Shown: positions 1 to 10,984, numbered from the stretch's first letter. The stretch is 64,000 bases of DNA from Falciphora oryzae (GCA_000733355.1 JNVV01000011.1:176679-240678); one strand, 5' to 3'. Made by a program: numbers and translations. The notes: a model not told the origin generated them from the letters alone.

Positions 1-727
1 CTCCGGGCCGCGTTAGTCTCGGAATCCTTGTGATCGTGGTCAGTAGAGCACTCCGACCATGTGACGGCGATCCCGGGTCGAATTGGCGGTTGCCTAGCCG
101 GCGAGCCAGCAGAGTCGATGCGTTGTTCAAATCCCATGCGTGACCAGACCGCGAGCTCGCAGCCGCTTGCAGGGACAGATCGTGTTGAGGTTCACCGTCC
201 TAACTCGGCGCTGGCGGTCCTGCAATGGGATTTGTTGCCAAAATTGATGAAAGCTTGGAGCTAGAGACCGTCTAGAACCACGCGGAATGTCGCGAGAAGG
301 CGATGGGTGTTTGGGCTAAAAATGGACCGGAGCGACGTGGGATGCAATCTGCCCAACACAGGTCTGAGCTAGCTCGGCGCCTTCCTAGCGCCGGCATTCC
401 CCCAACGGTATCAAACGGCCCGCGCTTATTGTTATGCGCTGGCGGCCCTGCGTTTGATGCTGTCACGTGGTCCTCGGCGCGGCGGCGAAACGTGCGGAGG
501 TAAGCTCGAGTCCACACGCGCGCTCCTTGGCGGAGTCATCAGTGGTCGGCGAGTATTTATTCGGGCTTCCGGCCGCTGGTCTCGCTTTCGGCAAGGCCAT
601 TGTTAGCGACGACCTTTCTTCATTCCGAGGTTAAAGCTCGACCTTGAGCTTTTCACGCTGTCTTTTTTGACTCGCCATCTCCCCAACGTCCCGCGGTGGG
701 ACTGCTCATTACCAGACACCAAACGCC
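1..727. other. intergenic, left edge
   Basis: No convincing gene is seen. The last 130 bases before the first gene are rich in C and T (around 600-700), which is common in fungal 5' leaders. Small open frames here overlap one another on both strands and have no codon bias or recognisable motif. Confidence 0.5.
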
Positions 728-2413
728 ATGTTCCTCCCAGACCAAACCCTTAGCAGACAGACTGCCGAGAAGATGGACCGGCCCTGCCCGCTCCCAATCG
801 ATGTCGCACTCGACATCCTAGAGTACGTGGACTCGCCGGGGACCCTGTTCTCGGCCATTCTGACCAGCCGGGTCTTCTGGTTCGCCTTCGAATCGCGGCG
901 GCAGCACATCCTCAAGTGCGTCCTGGAGCGGTACATCACGCCGCGCCTGCTGCCGCTGGCCGTCGCGGCGTACGAGGCCGGCCGCGCGCGGGACTGGGAA
1001 GCCGTCGAGCCCGTCCTGCAGCGCAGCCTCGGGGTGGAGCCGGCGCCGGTCGGCGAGGCCCCGGACGATGGACCGCCGTCGCCGCACCCTCGCCGCGGCG
1101 ACCCACTCGAGCGGATATCGCCCCTGACTCGCGAGGCGGCGGCGGCCCTGACCCAAGTCCACAGGGCGGTTGAGCAGTTCACGCTGGACCTGGCGCGCCC
1201 GGCGCTGACGCTGTTTCGTTCAATCTGCACCGAGGGCGACGGCGACGGCGGCGAGGACCGTTGGAGCGGCGGGGCGGGGGCGGGGGCGCTCGAGCCCACG
1301 CAGCGCGAGGTGCAGCGCATCCAGCGGGCCTTCTACCGCTATCAGATCTACTGCAACACGGCGGGCCGTGCCAGCATCCGCGACGCCCAGCGGAGGATGG
1401 CGCCAGGAGCTCCGATCTCCGGCGCGCTCTGGACCAAGGAGCAGAGGCATCTGGCGCAGACGCTGCTGCTAGGGCAGTGGCCGACGGTGGTCAACGAGCA
1501 GCTGGCATGCGCGTGCGACTTTTTGGAGAGGAAAATGCAATACTGTGCGTCGTTCCATACCTCGCGGGCGCTTCGTAAATGCTAACGGGGCGTGCCTCCA
1601 GACTTCGAGATGATCGCACAACATGATGTAGAGTGGGGCGCCCGGAAGATCGACTGGGTCAGCCATCACATCGCCGTGCCGCACCGGCGCTTTCTTGTGA
1701 GCACACCCCGGCGGTTTTTGGACGACTCTGTCTCGTGATCAATCGAGAGGGCATACTAACACACCGGCGAGCAGCTGAATGGCGGGCTTGTTCCTCTTTA
1801 TCGCTTGTCTGGGACAACAGACGAGGGCGAGTGGAAACGCATCATTGAAGAAATAGACGTGCCCAGGGATTGGGACCGGATCCAATTCAGGTTTCTGGAG
1901 ACACTTGAGGGGAAGCTGGCGATGCTCAGGCAGTCCTACCTGAGCACCTGCCTGATCATGTCGCTGCATGCGCCCCACGGGATGCTGCCGCCGCCAGCGG
2001 GAGCGCCCTGGCCGCCGGGGTGGGAGGACGTGGACGCACCGGCCGTGGCCCGAGACGGCGTCGATAACGCCCGGGATGGTCAGCAGCAGGAGCGGCGGCC
2101 TCCCTACATGTCCGAGGCCTGCCACGTCGACGACATGCTGGGCCAGCGGGGCGCGCACCTGCGGGAGGCCGGGTGCGTGTTCTGGGACGGCGCGGAGCGG
2201 GGGCGGGTGGCGCCCGACGAGAGGCTCCGGGAGTCGGCGGAGCACGGATGGCGGTACGTACGACCGACAGGCGCAGCGGCGTCGGCGCGCGCCCTTGCGG
2301 GGATGCGCAGGTCGTGGGAGCGGCGCGCGCAGATCTGGGCCCAGGGCGGGACGGGCCACTGGGAGGAGGGCGGCGAGAATCGGGTGGTGTACGGGGAGGT
2401 GGCGCGGAGCTGA
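728..2413 (+). CDS. F-box-like hypothetical protein, three exons
   Basis: Exons 728-1544, 1602-1696 and 1775-2413 join into one open frame of 516 residues. Intron 1 has GTGCGT, a GCTAAC branch site and CAG; intron 2 has GTGAGC, ACTAAC and CAG. Phases agree across both joints, which supports the model well. Residues about 20-75 (LPIDVALDILEYVDSPGTL, then a run of small helices) look like the degenerate F-box-type N-terminus of many fungal hypothetical proteins, in which case it would bind Skp1 and recruit a substrate for ubiquitination. That role is inference from a weak motif. The middle is rich in Ala, Arg and Pro and looks disordered; the end is acidic and Arg-rich. No other domain is recognised. 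An in-frame ATG lies at 773, so the exact start is uncertain. Confidence 0.7.
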
Positions 2414-4062
2414 GCTTGGAAGGCGCACGCATGGACGGGTTTTCTTCAAAGGCATTCTGGGCATCCCTAGGTACATTTGGCGATGGAGCACTGCATAACA
2501 ATCCCTTGTCACGCATCGCCCTGCCGGAGTGCGGTATCTGGGCGAAGGGCCGAACTTGCCTTCCGCCGAACCTGGTGCCTGCAGATCGTGGGTCTTTCCA
2601 GGCCTTCACGCGGTGCGAGAGGCCCAAAGCCTCCGGAAAACCCGATTCCTTGTGCTTCTGTCCAACAACATGCTGCAGCCGCCCAGCCAGTTGATCTGCA
2701 ACATGCGTCCAGACCGGCGCCTCCAATCTCCTCCTTTTATTCGCCGACGCGGATAATGGAGGCAATGGGGCGCCAATCCATGCTCCTCGCCTAGCGGGCG
2801 TCCAGACAAACAAGTCGTGCACACTCCGGTACTCTGGTGACCCTAGACCACCCGAGCAGTCATTTATCCCACGCTTCTCGACTGTCCCCTCCTCAAATCT
2901 TCGGATCCGGTTTCGCCGATCCAGCACGTCGGCGGGGGGGCGTCATCTTCGGAATGGCAGCCAACCTACCCCAATTTCCCGGCGGCGGAGGCAAAGCCAG
3001 GTCCGGCGCCTGCGTCCTCGCCGCCTGCCTGGCCTGCAAGAAGCGCAAGTCAAAGGTGGGCAAGGTCGAGCCGATACCTGCTAGCCATCTAGCGACCTCG
3101 TGCTGTCTGCATGGCTCCTCTCCTCTCTTCTGCGGCGTTAGTGCGACGGCTCGTGCCCAGTCTGTGCGCGTCTCACGCCACCGAGTGCGTTTGCACGACC
3201 TCGACCTCGACCGCCTCCGAGATCAGAACCCAGGCCATTAAGCGCAAGTTAAGCAAGACGCAGGACTGCCAGTCGCAGTACGAGGAGCTCTTTGACCTCA
3301 TCAAGTCCCTGCCCGAAGATGAGTCGATCCGGCTCCTCCGGCGCACCAGGGCGGCAAGGACACCGCCGCCATTGTCAACCACAACAGGAACGGCAATCTG
3401 CGCCTGCAGCTCGCCCTCGCGCCCGATAGCCGCCGCCAGTACGAGTTTCCCCACCGGCCCAGGATCCATTCCTTTCTCTTAACCCCTCGCAGTCCGTACC
3501 TTGGCCCGCACGTCATCGACGTGGACCGAACCCTGCTAGATCGCCCGCGGCTGGCAGCTTTCGGCTTCGCCGCGACAGATCCGCCCCTTTCACGATCCCA
3601 TCCTTGGCAGCCCAGCTGGCGGAACCCATGTTGGAGTGCATCACCGCATCTCACCGGACACAAATCACCGCCGATTCTTCCTTGGTGAGGGGAGCTCCTC
3701 AGGGTTTATTTTCTTGACATCTATCCCAACTTACCCTATTTCCAAAAGGATCTTTTTCTGGAGACTATGGCCAAGGGCAAGACCCGCTTCCGCTCTCATT
3801 TTCTCGTCCGCGCCGTCTTGGCAGCTGCATCCATAGGTTGCTCTCATCGCACCATCCCACTCCATGACAGACCCCACCACCATGGACGGCACAGCTCCCA
3901 TTCAGCACTGGCTTTGGTAGCAAGCCTATGATCCCTTCCGAATCGCGCTAGGCACTGGATCTCAGACGAGCTACCGTACCGCTTCTTGGCCGAAGCGCGC
4001 CGACTATGGGATATTGACCAGGACGCGCCCACTCTGACAACGGTCCAAGCAACCTTTGTTAT

Positions 4063-5276
4063 GAGGCTCTATCCGGCCACGCCCCTTTTTTGCTGCTTAC
4101 ACGCACCCTACTCCACTTTTGGCCTGTGCACCGCCCGTGCGGCCCGGTTTCGCTGCCTACGTAATTTAGCCTGGAGAGTCAACTCTGCGCCATTTCTGGC
4201 TCATTTGCAATCGTTTTTCCGTTTTTTTTTTTTCCGACAATAACGACCTCCGCCATGAGCACCAACGACGAGCCTATCGTTATCTCGAGCGACGATGAGG
4301 CCACCGATCCTCTGCGAACGAGGCTGGCGACCTCCCTGCAGACGAGGCTACCGGCCCCGCGCCCTGGGACGGCCGTGATTGGCTCGTTGAGCCTACAGAG
4401 ATACTCTCTACCTTTTTACCCTGCCCTCTCCGATATCCGTGACGCTTTGGAGGCCTGGGGAGTAATCGCCCGGGTGCAGTTAACTACTAACCCTTCAGGA
4501 AGCACCCCGACGGCTTGCCCCTACCCCCCTGCACCCGCTTTACGCGCAAGCAATACGGCCTGCCGTGCGCCTACGAGCTTTTAGATCTATACGAGGCCCA
4601 ACGAGAAAACCCCGACTTCCCGGGGCTGCAAGTTGATCCAGTGCACTCTTTTTGGGTGCAAAAAGCCAGCCGGGATACGGAGGATCCTTTTCTCCGGGTA
4701 ACGGATCCAACTGGCGCTCGCAAAGGCCGTCCTCCAGGGCAGGGCCCCTTTGACGATACTGTACGGCCGGCCCGGGCAGGGCCTCGTGGCAGTAGCCGCA
4801 CCGGTATCCGTGCCGACGCCAGGCGAGATTATTCGCAACATGAACTGGGTGCCTCTTTGCAGGCAAGGGACGAGGCTGACGAGGATAGGGTGGTTGAGTT
4901 GAGCACTCCCCTGCACTCCACGCCACCCAGGGAGGTCTTTGCACCACCCTCAGCGTCTGCGCCGTCTCCAGGGGAGTTTGTTGATCCTTTTGCGAGTCCC
5001 TAGGCCCCTCTGTAGTACTAGATATCCGGCCTCAACGCCGTGCCTGTGCCCTTTTTTTATATAGTTTGGCGGTTCAACACCGGGTTTTTATTAATATATT
5101 GCTAAGTTGCACTTGGGAATGCCTTCAAAATAACGCTCCTTTATTATTTATTTTTTGCCGTGCATTGCAAAGCGTGTTCGTTTATATGGGCGCGCCTTAG
5201 AAAATTACATGTGGGCCGATATCGGTGTGGGGGTGCGTGCAAGCAGCAAAAAAGGGGCGTGGCCGGATAGAGCCTC
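4063..5276 (+). mobile_element. 1.2-kb TIR DNA transposon, internally deleted (MULE- or hAT-like)
   Basis: The ends are inverted repeats of about 46 bp, beginning GAGGCTCTATCCGGCC on the left and matching the reverse complement of the right end with one mismatch before they diverge. The element is flanked by an exact 8-bp target duplication TTTGTTAT at 4055-4062 and 5277-5284. Removing the element and one copy restores the reading frame of the interrupted regulator gene, which confirms both borders. An 8-bp duplication fits hAT and some Mutator-like elements. Internal coding remnants (4255-5003) resemble the terminal parts of a fungal Mutator-like transposase, so an internally deleted MULE is preferred. 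It cannot make a full transposase and would need one in trans. Confidence 0.88.
4255..5003 (+). pseudogene. transposase remnant inside the TIR element
   Basis: Two open stretches overlap in different frames: 4255-4584 (starting MSTNDEPIVISSDDEATDP, an acidic N-terminus) and 4515-5003. The second holds FTRKQYGLPCAYELLDL followed by a VHSFW-containing stretch and a Pro- and Arg-rich tail. That order (…GLPC-helix-…-HxxW…) recalls the zone after the zinc-binding SWIM motif in fungal Mutator-like transposases. The catalytic DDE region is missing: about 250 codons are present against 700-900 expected. The likely history is an internal deletion joining the first and last parts. The MULE label is from memory of the family and is moderate; a hAT origin is not excluded. 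Confidence 0.45.
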
Positions 5277-6530
5277 TTTGTTATGAGTTCTGTCATAAAC
5301 ATCAACAGCATGGATCAAGTTGGCGCTAGGTACATGGTACACGCCATCTCTATGGCTCACGGTTTAAACCAGCTCAGGCCGCGTCCGGGTATCAAAAGTG
5401 AGAAGATGATGATGGCTAAAGTATTCACAGCCTGCGCCCTCTTCTCGAGGCAGGCGTAAGTCGGATCATGGGACTCTTGACTGGTGAGAAGTCTCAACTG
5501 ACAAGATAGAAAGTTTGCATTCAACTATGTCGCCAAACGTGGATCCTTGAGCCTCCCGGAATTCCCCTCCCCGAGTCCAGATCTAACCCCGGTTTCTACG
5601 GAGAACTGTGGCTGCGATACCCAACGCCGAAACTGTGCTCCAGTACAACTTGGGGCATTGCATCTACTGCGCCATAATGCAGCGGACAGTGATGGACAAG
5701 GTCGCGGCAAGTGTCAACAGCACACACGGCGCCCCGCTGCCGGTAACCGAGGCAGCCCGCCGCAAGCGGGAATTAGGCGACTTGTACAACTCGTTGCCAG
5801 AATGTCTGGCCACTCAGAACCTCGTCTTTCCAGGCCATGTCCATCGGCAGGATGCACCTTGAGCATAGGCTAGAACACTTCTAGGTGCTCATTGCGCTTT
5901 CAAACCCCACATCCACGCCACAGGGCCCGAGTACTCGGGTGCTTGGTAAAACCCACGGGAAATTCTATCGTTCTCAAAGATCTGCTACGAGTCGATCCCG
6001 CGTCTTAGCTATCTCCATCACGGCTTCGAGCGCCTCAACATCCACATCATCCTGCTCTTGACCCAGCTCGGGAACTGGGTTCTCAACGGCCTTTTGAATA
6101 CCGAACCCACCGATACCGTAGCCAGCAACGCGGGGACGCCGGCACCACCGACACCCCCGCGAGTCACCACGGGCAGAGTCGGCGCAGGTGGCCGACGTGC
6201 AGTCGACGCTTGTGCTCTGCACCAAGGGCCTGGAGGCGCAGGGCAGCAGCGTGGCCATCGCAAGCTTCGTGTTTTACTCGCTGCGGAGCGAGCCCGGTCC
6301 AAAGACCGGATGGTCATTCTGACATGCACAAGCTCGCCGAGCTTGTAGGAGCTGGGGCTCGCGGTCCAGCAGTCCAAAGCCGGCCGGCCGCTGCCCTTTG
6401 TGGACCCGAAGGGGGGACCCGGTCGAGGTGCAGCTGTCCAACATGCTCAGAGACTATGTGCGACCCAGCGCTAGAGCCCAGTCCGAGCCGAGCGACGGTG
6501 ACAGTAGTAGAGGGACGACGCTAGACAGCG

Positions 6531-7209
6531 GTGGGTACAAGATGGTGAACCAGGTGGAAATGCGAGGCTTTTTTGCTATGTATTGTTTTATCTCGGTTTT
6601 GCCGGTCGGTCCAGCGGCCGTCAAAAAAGCGACATGTTGTTGTAAATGTTTAGAATAATCTCGAGAAACCTGACTGTTTATCGGAATATTCCTGATATCT
6701 GCAGCCAGCCCGCATGACTCTTGCTTGCAAAATATTACTTCCATGTGATTAGTCAAAAGCCCGGAACTATTGGCGGGGGCCAATGCCACGATTGCTACCT
6801 TGCCAGCAAACGTTGTTCAACCGGTGAGGATAGACCCCCTCCATTGCCTGTTAAACCTATCAGAGGTAGCTTGAGAAGGAATGAGGGGACGAATGAAATC
6901 GAGGCTCGGTGTTTAGGCGTGGGAGCTAAGACCAACAACAGGCCGCTCGGTTGGCCTGAAACAAGGCCGCGGGGCCGGGTCACACAACAGCTGCAGCCTG
7001 CCCGCAGCAAAAGGCCCACGTCAGCCACACATTCGAGAAGAATCCCGAAAATAAGAGAAACGCCCCCCCTCCTTCTCCAAACCTTTTCTGGAAAGCAACC
7101 GTCTCTCCTTTTCTCCAACCTCTCCACGGCCAACCTTCTCAGCGATAAGCCTCTTCACGATCATCCATCTACCTGACTCCCCAGACCCGCGATAAAAAAA
7201 AGCTTCGCC
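6531..7209. other. intergenic
   Basis: Holds no supported gene. The 120 bases before the next start codon (about 7060-7180) are strongly C+T rich with short repeats of CTCTCC, a typical fungal promoter and leader feature for a gene reading right. Confidence 0.4.
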
Positions 7210-7797
7210 ATGGCCAGCTACTTGGGTGCCGCCGCCAACTGGGTCAAGGCCAATCCCAAGACCACCCTCGCCGCCGGCAGCGGCCTGGCCGTGGTCGCCG
7301 CACCCGCCCTCGTCGTCGCACCCGTCGTCGCGCCCGTCCTCGGCGCGTTCGGCTTCAGCAGCACCGGAATCGTCGCAGGTGAGTGCGAAACCGAATGCGC
7401 CCCCCCCCATTTTCCCCCACCTCGGCAGGTCTCAAATGGGGTATCTTCCGTCTCTTTTGAAAGAACCCGGCAACGCCTAACCCCAACCTCGTGGCTCTGC
7501 CCGACGCCACTGTTGCTTGACCTAGGCTCCGTTGCTGCGGGCGCCCAAGCAGCCGTCGGAAACGTCGTTGCCGGGAGCTGGATCGCCACCCTCACGAGCG
7601 CCGGCATGGGCGGATACGGGGCCGCCGCCGTCAACGGAGTCGTCCAGGCTGCGGGAGGAGCAACTGCTGCCGGTGCGGCTATCAAGAAGACAGGGGAGTG
7701 GCTTGCCTCTGGGAAGGAGATGGGGGATGATCATCTGATGCTTTCCGAGCGCAACGCATTCGGGAAGAGCCACGAGTTGCGTAAAAGGGAAAGATGA
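7210..7797 (+). CDS. ISG12/IFI6-16 family small membrane protein
   Basis: Exons 7210-7378 and 7526-7797 give 146 residues. The intron has GTGAGT and CCTAG ends, is 147 bases long and contains no in-frame stop, so retention would give a 195-residue form. Residues about 20-50 are a hydrophobic Val/Ala stretch and residues 50-105 are Gly/Ala-rich with the family signature of repeated GxxAAG and GNVVAGS segments (AGAQAAVGNVVAGS, then SAGMGGYGAAAVNG). This is the pattern of the interferon-induced 6-16 family (Pfam Ifi-6-16), small proteins of mitochondrial or other inner membranes linked to apoptosis control in animals and widespread but unstudied in fungi. The tail is charged. Function in fungi is not known; family assignment is fairly sure. 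Confidence 0.82.
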   Translation: MASYLGAAANWVKANPKTTLAAGSGLAVVAAPALVVAPVVAPVLGAFGFSSTGIVAGECETECAPPHFPPPRQVSNGVSSVSFERTRQRLTPTSWLCPTPLLLDLGSVAAGAQAAVGNVVAGSWIATLTSAGMGGYGAAAVNGVVQAAGGATAAGAAIKKTGEWLASGKEMGDDHLMLSERNAFGKSHELRKRER

Positions 7798-8054
7798 CTG
7801 CTGCTTGCGAGGAGAAAGGAGCCATGGATTTCTGAGAGGCGAATGCGGGCTGGAATAAGGCAAGACTACAGGGGTGAACTCGGTGATTGCATTCAGCCTG
7901 GAGGTCACGCTGCAGTCGTGGTAGTGATGGACGTCCCTTTCTTTCCGTCTGACAGAGATATCAGTAGCCACCGCCGTAACTAATAAGCTAGATCGTGGCC
8001 AAAGGCGGTAAAACTAAAAGCTCCTTTAGGACGTCAAACACTTGCAAATACTAA

Positions 8055-8307
8055 GGGCGTGTTTGGTGGTAAAGGTGTTTTTTGTTTTTTCCATACAAAA
8101 GCTATAAACCGACGGTTTTTTCCGAATTTAAATCTGATGTAATTTTTGCAAAACTTGATAAAAACAAAATTTTAACTGTTAATTAGTTCTTTTTTAACCA
8201 AACGTTTTAAGCTTTTAAATGCACTTGTTGGTAAAAGGGTTTCCAAGCACCAAAAAACTAGCAAAAAACAAAAAAAAACAAAAAACCATTTACCACCAAA
8301 CCTGCCC
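8055..8307. mobile_element. MITE, Tourist/Harbinger-like, TAA target site
   Basis: A 253-bp AT-rich element with inverted ends: GGGCGTGTTTGGTGGTAAAG on the left and GGGCAGGTTTGGTGGTAAAT as the reverse complement of the right. It is flanked by the 3-bp direct repeat TAA (8052-8054 and 8308-8310), the usual PIF/Harbinger target site. It contains no open frame of note and is non-autonomous. Confidence 0.75.
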
Positions 8308-8316
8308 TAACATTAG

Positions 8317-8600
8317 TGTTGGTAGGAGTAGGTACTCCTGTAGGCACGGAGATCTCCAAACAGGGTGAACAACGATACTTTGTATCAGAGGATCGATCTA
8401 TTATTGTGCACGAAGAAGGGAAGGAATCTATCTGCCAGAGAGGGAGGGCAACCAAGCAAGCCCCTTATATACATTGCCAACAGGGCTTGGCCCTCCGGGC
8501 CACGGGGGCCCCGTGGGCCCCGGAGGGCTCGGGACCCCCAAATCCCCCAAGTGCATGCGCCGGAATAATGCACTAATAATGCTGGAATAATAATCCAACA
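8317..8600 (-). mobile_element. solo LTR, copia family related to the 40.3-kb element
   Basis: Begins TGTTGG and ends CCAACA and is flanked by the exact 5-bp repeat ATTAG (8312-8316 and 8601-8605). Its first 150 bases match the reverse complement of the LTRs at 40293 and 48316 (shared GGAGATCTCCAAA, CAGGGTGAACAA, and AATCTATCTGCCAGAGAGGGAG blocks), so it lies in the opposite orientation. The other half has diverged and carries a strong imperfect hairpin at 8490-8528. It starts six bases after the MITE's right target repeat. It is the usual product of LTR-LTR recombination. Confidence 0.85.
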
Positions 8601-8605
8601 ATTAG

Positions 8606-9508
8606 GCTTTTTATCCTTCCATATCAAGACCATCCAGACGATCAGTTTAGTTTTCCGGAGTCCCCGTCACCTACAACCTCCTCCCCCAACCCGTGCGCCG
8701 TGATGCCCATCACACGTAGCTTATTATAGCTGTCCACATTCGCGTGGCTATTCCAAGTCCCTATCCCAGGTTATACCAGGTTTTCCCCAGGTGGCATTTT
8801 CGATTTCGTCAACACGTACCTACCTGCCCCTTGCGGGCCGCTGTCCACCGGATCTTGCGAGTGTCCGAGAAAGGGTTGTCCATCATCTTAATATCCATCA
8901 ATATCCATTGATGTCTCTTGGCCAGGTCCCTTGCCCAAAGCATGGGCAAGTCCTCGCAAGGTATCTTCTTGTGTTGCTTCCCGAGGAGAGCCTCGTCCAA
9001 AGTCCGGTGCATGAACAGGATGAAGGTGGGGTTCCTCAGGTCCTCCTCCAGAATCCAGAATTTGGGGACGCTTCTCACGGCTGACACGTCGGTTCATCTT
9101 GCAGGTGGCCTTCACTCCAGCTTTGTCGGTTTCGCAGACGCATCGAATGGATCCAGGCCCTTGTTCTCTGTCTTCGAGCCAAGGCAGCGTCTGTCGTCCG
9201 TAGGGCGCCAACGGGTTTTCACAAAGACAGTCTTGAGCCTTGCCGCACCCTGGGTTAGGATTTAAATGGCGTTTACACCACTGTAACGGGCTAACACAGT
9301 ACTCTAGCACCCGTCGACACAAACTTTCGTACCCGTCGACACAAACTTTCGCACTCGTCAATACGATTTTGGCACTGGCTAATACAGCGTTTGGCGCTGG
9401 AACACAGAGTTAGACGTTATGGGCATCACGTTACTCAGCGCATTAGCGCAGATACAATTTAAATTCTAACGCAGTATGTGGAGCTTTGGCTTTGAAAATA
9501 GTGGTGAC
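8606..9508. other. intergenic with no recognised gene
   Basis: Open stretches on the minus strand (8809-9087, 8888-9361) overlap in two frames and resemble no family that I know. One contains a moderately protein-like run (about 8830-9060), possibly a decayed gene, but this cannot be supported further. A short tandem repeat lies at 9309-9373. Confidence 0.35.
9309..9373. repeat. 22-bp tandem repeat, about three units
   Basis: Two adjacent units of ACCCGTCGACACAAACTTTC plus GT or GC (9309-9330, 9331-9352) are followed by a diverged unit starting ACTCGTCAATACG (9353-9373). No function is apparent. Confidence 0.7.
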
Positions 9509-9511
9509 GCC

Positions 9512-10538
9512 CTACGGATAATTCTCAGACTCCGTGAACCAGCCGACGAGCTGTTCTCCAACGAGGATAAACTCGAACCTCATCCACGATAGCCTATCTA
9601 GGCCAAGATCATAAGGAAAATTGACCACCATACTCTCGAGATGGAGGCCAGCTTCGTGAGAGGCTTCGAGGAGGTCTATGATCCGGAGAAGATGATTCGT
9701 CAGCTCTCCCACCATCATTTCATCTATCTCATCGTCATCCCAGAGCGCCCTTGAAGCTCGGATATCCCTGCCCTTGGTTCCTGTGACGACAATATCAACG
9801 TTTCCTGGGCCATGGATACGAGCTCTCGGATCGACCACAAGTGGGGGGTGGGCCGGGTAGCCCGGGCCACCGTATCTAAGCGGACATCCATTATCAGTAC
9901 ATCGTCATGCTGTTGTACAACATATATCACCATTCTTGTAGAGTAAAGGTGATGGTAGAGAGACGGGATACTGACGCGATGCCCGCCTCCATGTTTGTTA
10001 CACGGCCAGAAAAGGATGGTGTCTTAGACCAGTAGAACCGAGGGTTCAAGGCGGCCTGGCCAGACTCGTAGACTCTCCAATCGAACTCTATGTGGGTGAA
10101 GTCGTTTCCGATGTAGCGTTTAACCACGTCGACGAGGTGCTGTGGCGAGTCAAAAGCTCCTCCCTCGATCCACAGGACGCACGGGTGGCCAACCCGATGG
10201 TCCACCTCCAGGATGATGGGCTCGGCGGTGGCCTTCTCCGCTCTGAGTGACTGTACGCGGGGCGGGATGTAGAGGAAGCGCGCCGGCGGCGGGCGGCGGT
10301 TGAAGATGGTGGCGCGTTCCCGCGCCTCGTGGCAGGCGGCCATGATTGGGAGGGGCTCGATGAGGTCGGTGTATCCCGGGTGGTTCCAAATCTTGTGCTT
10401 GCCGTTGTGGCACAAGTGCCCAGCCCACAACTTTGCGGTTACATCCTGGATGTAGGCCGCGACTGCTTCTTGCCAGACCTGCGCTCGCGGCTCGGGCGGG
10501 AGGCAGAGGAAGCGATGGAACGCAGCCGGGTCGTCCAT
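9512..10538 (-). CDS. 2EXR domain protein
   Basis: Exons 10538-9976 and 9875-9512 give 308 residues; the intron has GTCAGT and CTTAG ends and the phases agree. The N-terminal block AAFHRFLCLPPEPRAQVWQEA matches the start of the fungal 2EXR domain (FxxFxxLPxElRxxIW). The later PILEVDHRVGHPC-like and FDW segments fit the same family. These proteins are numerous in Pezizomycotina genomes and have no known biochemical role. The ATG at 10538 is chosen because the domain starts right after it; the longer upstream frame runs into a purine tract that would encode a low-complexity Phe/Pro/Ser run. The family call is firm, the function unknown. Confidence 0.8.
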
Positions 10539-10643
10539 GTGCTTTGGGTGGACTGGCGTGAATGTGTCAAAAGTGATGCCTCGGCGGGGATGTGGTGGGG
10601 ACGACCGTAGTTGCGGTGCGCTGTCGAGTCGATAGTGTCGGGT

Positions 10644-10880
10644 AGAAAGGGGAAAGGAAGAGGGAAAGGAAGAGGGAAAGGAAGAGGGAAAGGAAGAGAA
10701 GAAAAAAGAGGAAAAGGAAAAGGGGAAAGGAGGATAAAAAGCAAGTGGAAAAGGAAAAGGAGAAAGGAGGATAAAAAGCAAGTGGAAAAGGAAAAGGAGA
10801 AAGGAGAAAGGAGAAAGGAGAAAGGAGAAGGAGAAGGCAAGAGTGGGAAGGGGGAGGTATAAAATGGAAAAGGAAAAAAA
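10644..10880. repeat. polypurine tract with nested tandem repeats
   Basis: About 235 bases of almost pure A and G on the plus strand. It contains four or more units of GGGAAAGGAAGA, two copies of a 37-bp unit (GATAAAAAGCAAGTGG plus AAAAGGAAAAGG…), and a run of GGAGAAA heptamers. It lies 105-340 bases upstream of the 2EXR start codon, in its promoter or leader. Confidence 0.85.
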
Positions 10881-10984
10881 GCCCGCATATCCTACGTACT
10901 GTTCCTAATTCCTCCGAGTTCTATAAGACCCAACTTTTATATCAAAAAAGATAGGTACTTCCTGAATTGTCCAGATTGATGTGG

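Larger units (their letters stand above)
2954..6530 (+). pseudogene. Zn2Cys6 transcription factor, decayed and split by a DNA transposon
   Basis: The N-terminus (from ATG 2954) holds the first half of a Zn2Cys6 finger, CLACKKRKSK, then an intron (GTGGGC at 3056 to TTAG about 3139) and CDG, after which the frame is lost. Pieces in changing frames follow the usual order of fungal Zn2Cys6 regulators: coiled linker (AIKRKLSKTQDCQSQYEEL, about 3238), YLG box (about 3500), the start of the fungal_trans middle homology region (about 3690-4060), continuation after the transposon (about 5277-5420), then LVFPGH (5822) and the C-terminal helical part to about 6530. At least four frameshifts and several stops are seen. 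Without the insert it would code for about 780 residues, normal for the family. The many indels and still GC-rich sequence point to ordinary decay rather than RIP. Family assignment is firm; any target pathway is unknown. Confidence 0.85.

Noticed and set aside
60..145. tRNA-like T-loop (GTTCAAATCCC)
   Set aside because: The stems do not pair and no D or anticodon arm can be drawn upstream.
1956..2927. Minus-strand open frame of 323 codons
   Set aside because: Antisense to the third exon of the F-box-like gene; protein is Arg/Pro-rich low complexity.
8809..9361. Possible minus-strand gene
   Set aside because: Two overlapping frames, only one somewhat protein-like, no motif, start or splice structure; left as a note in the intergenic entry.
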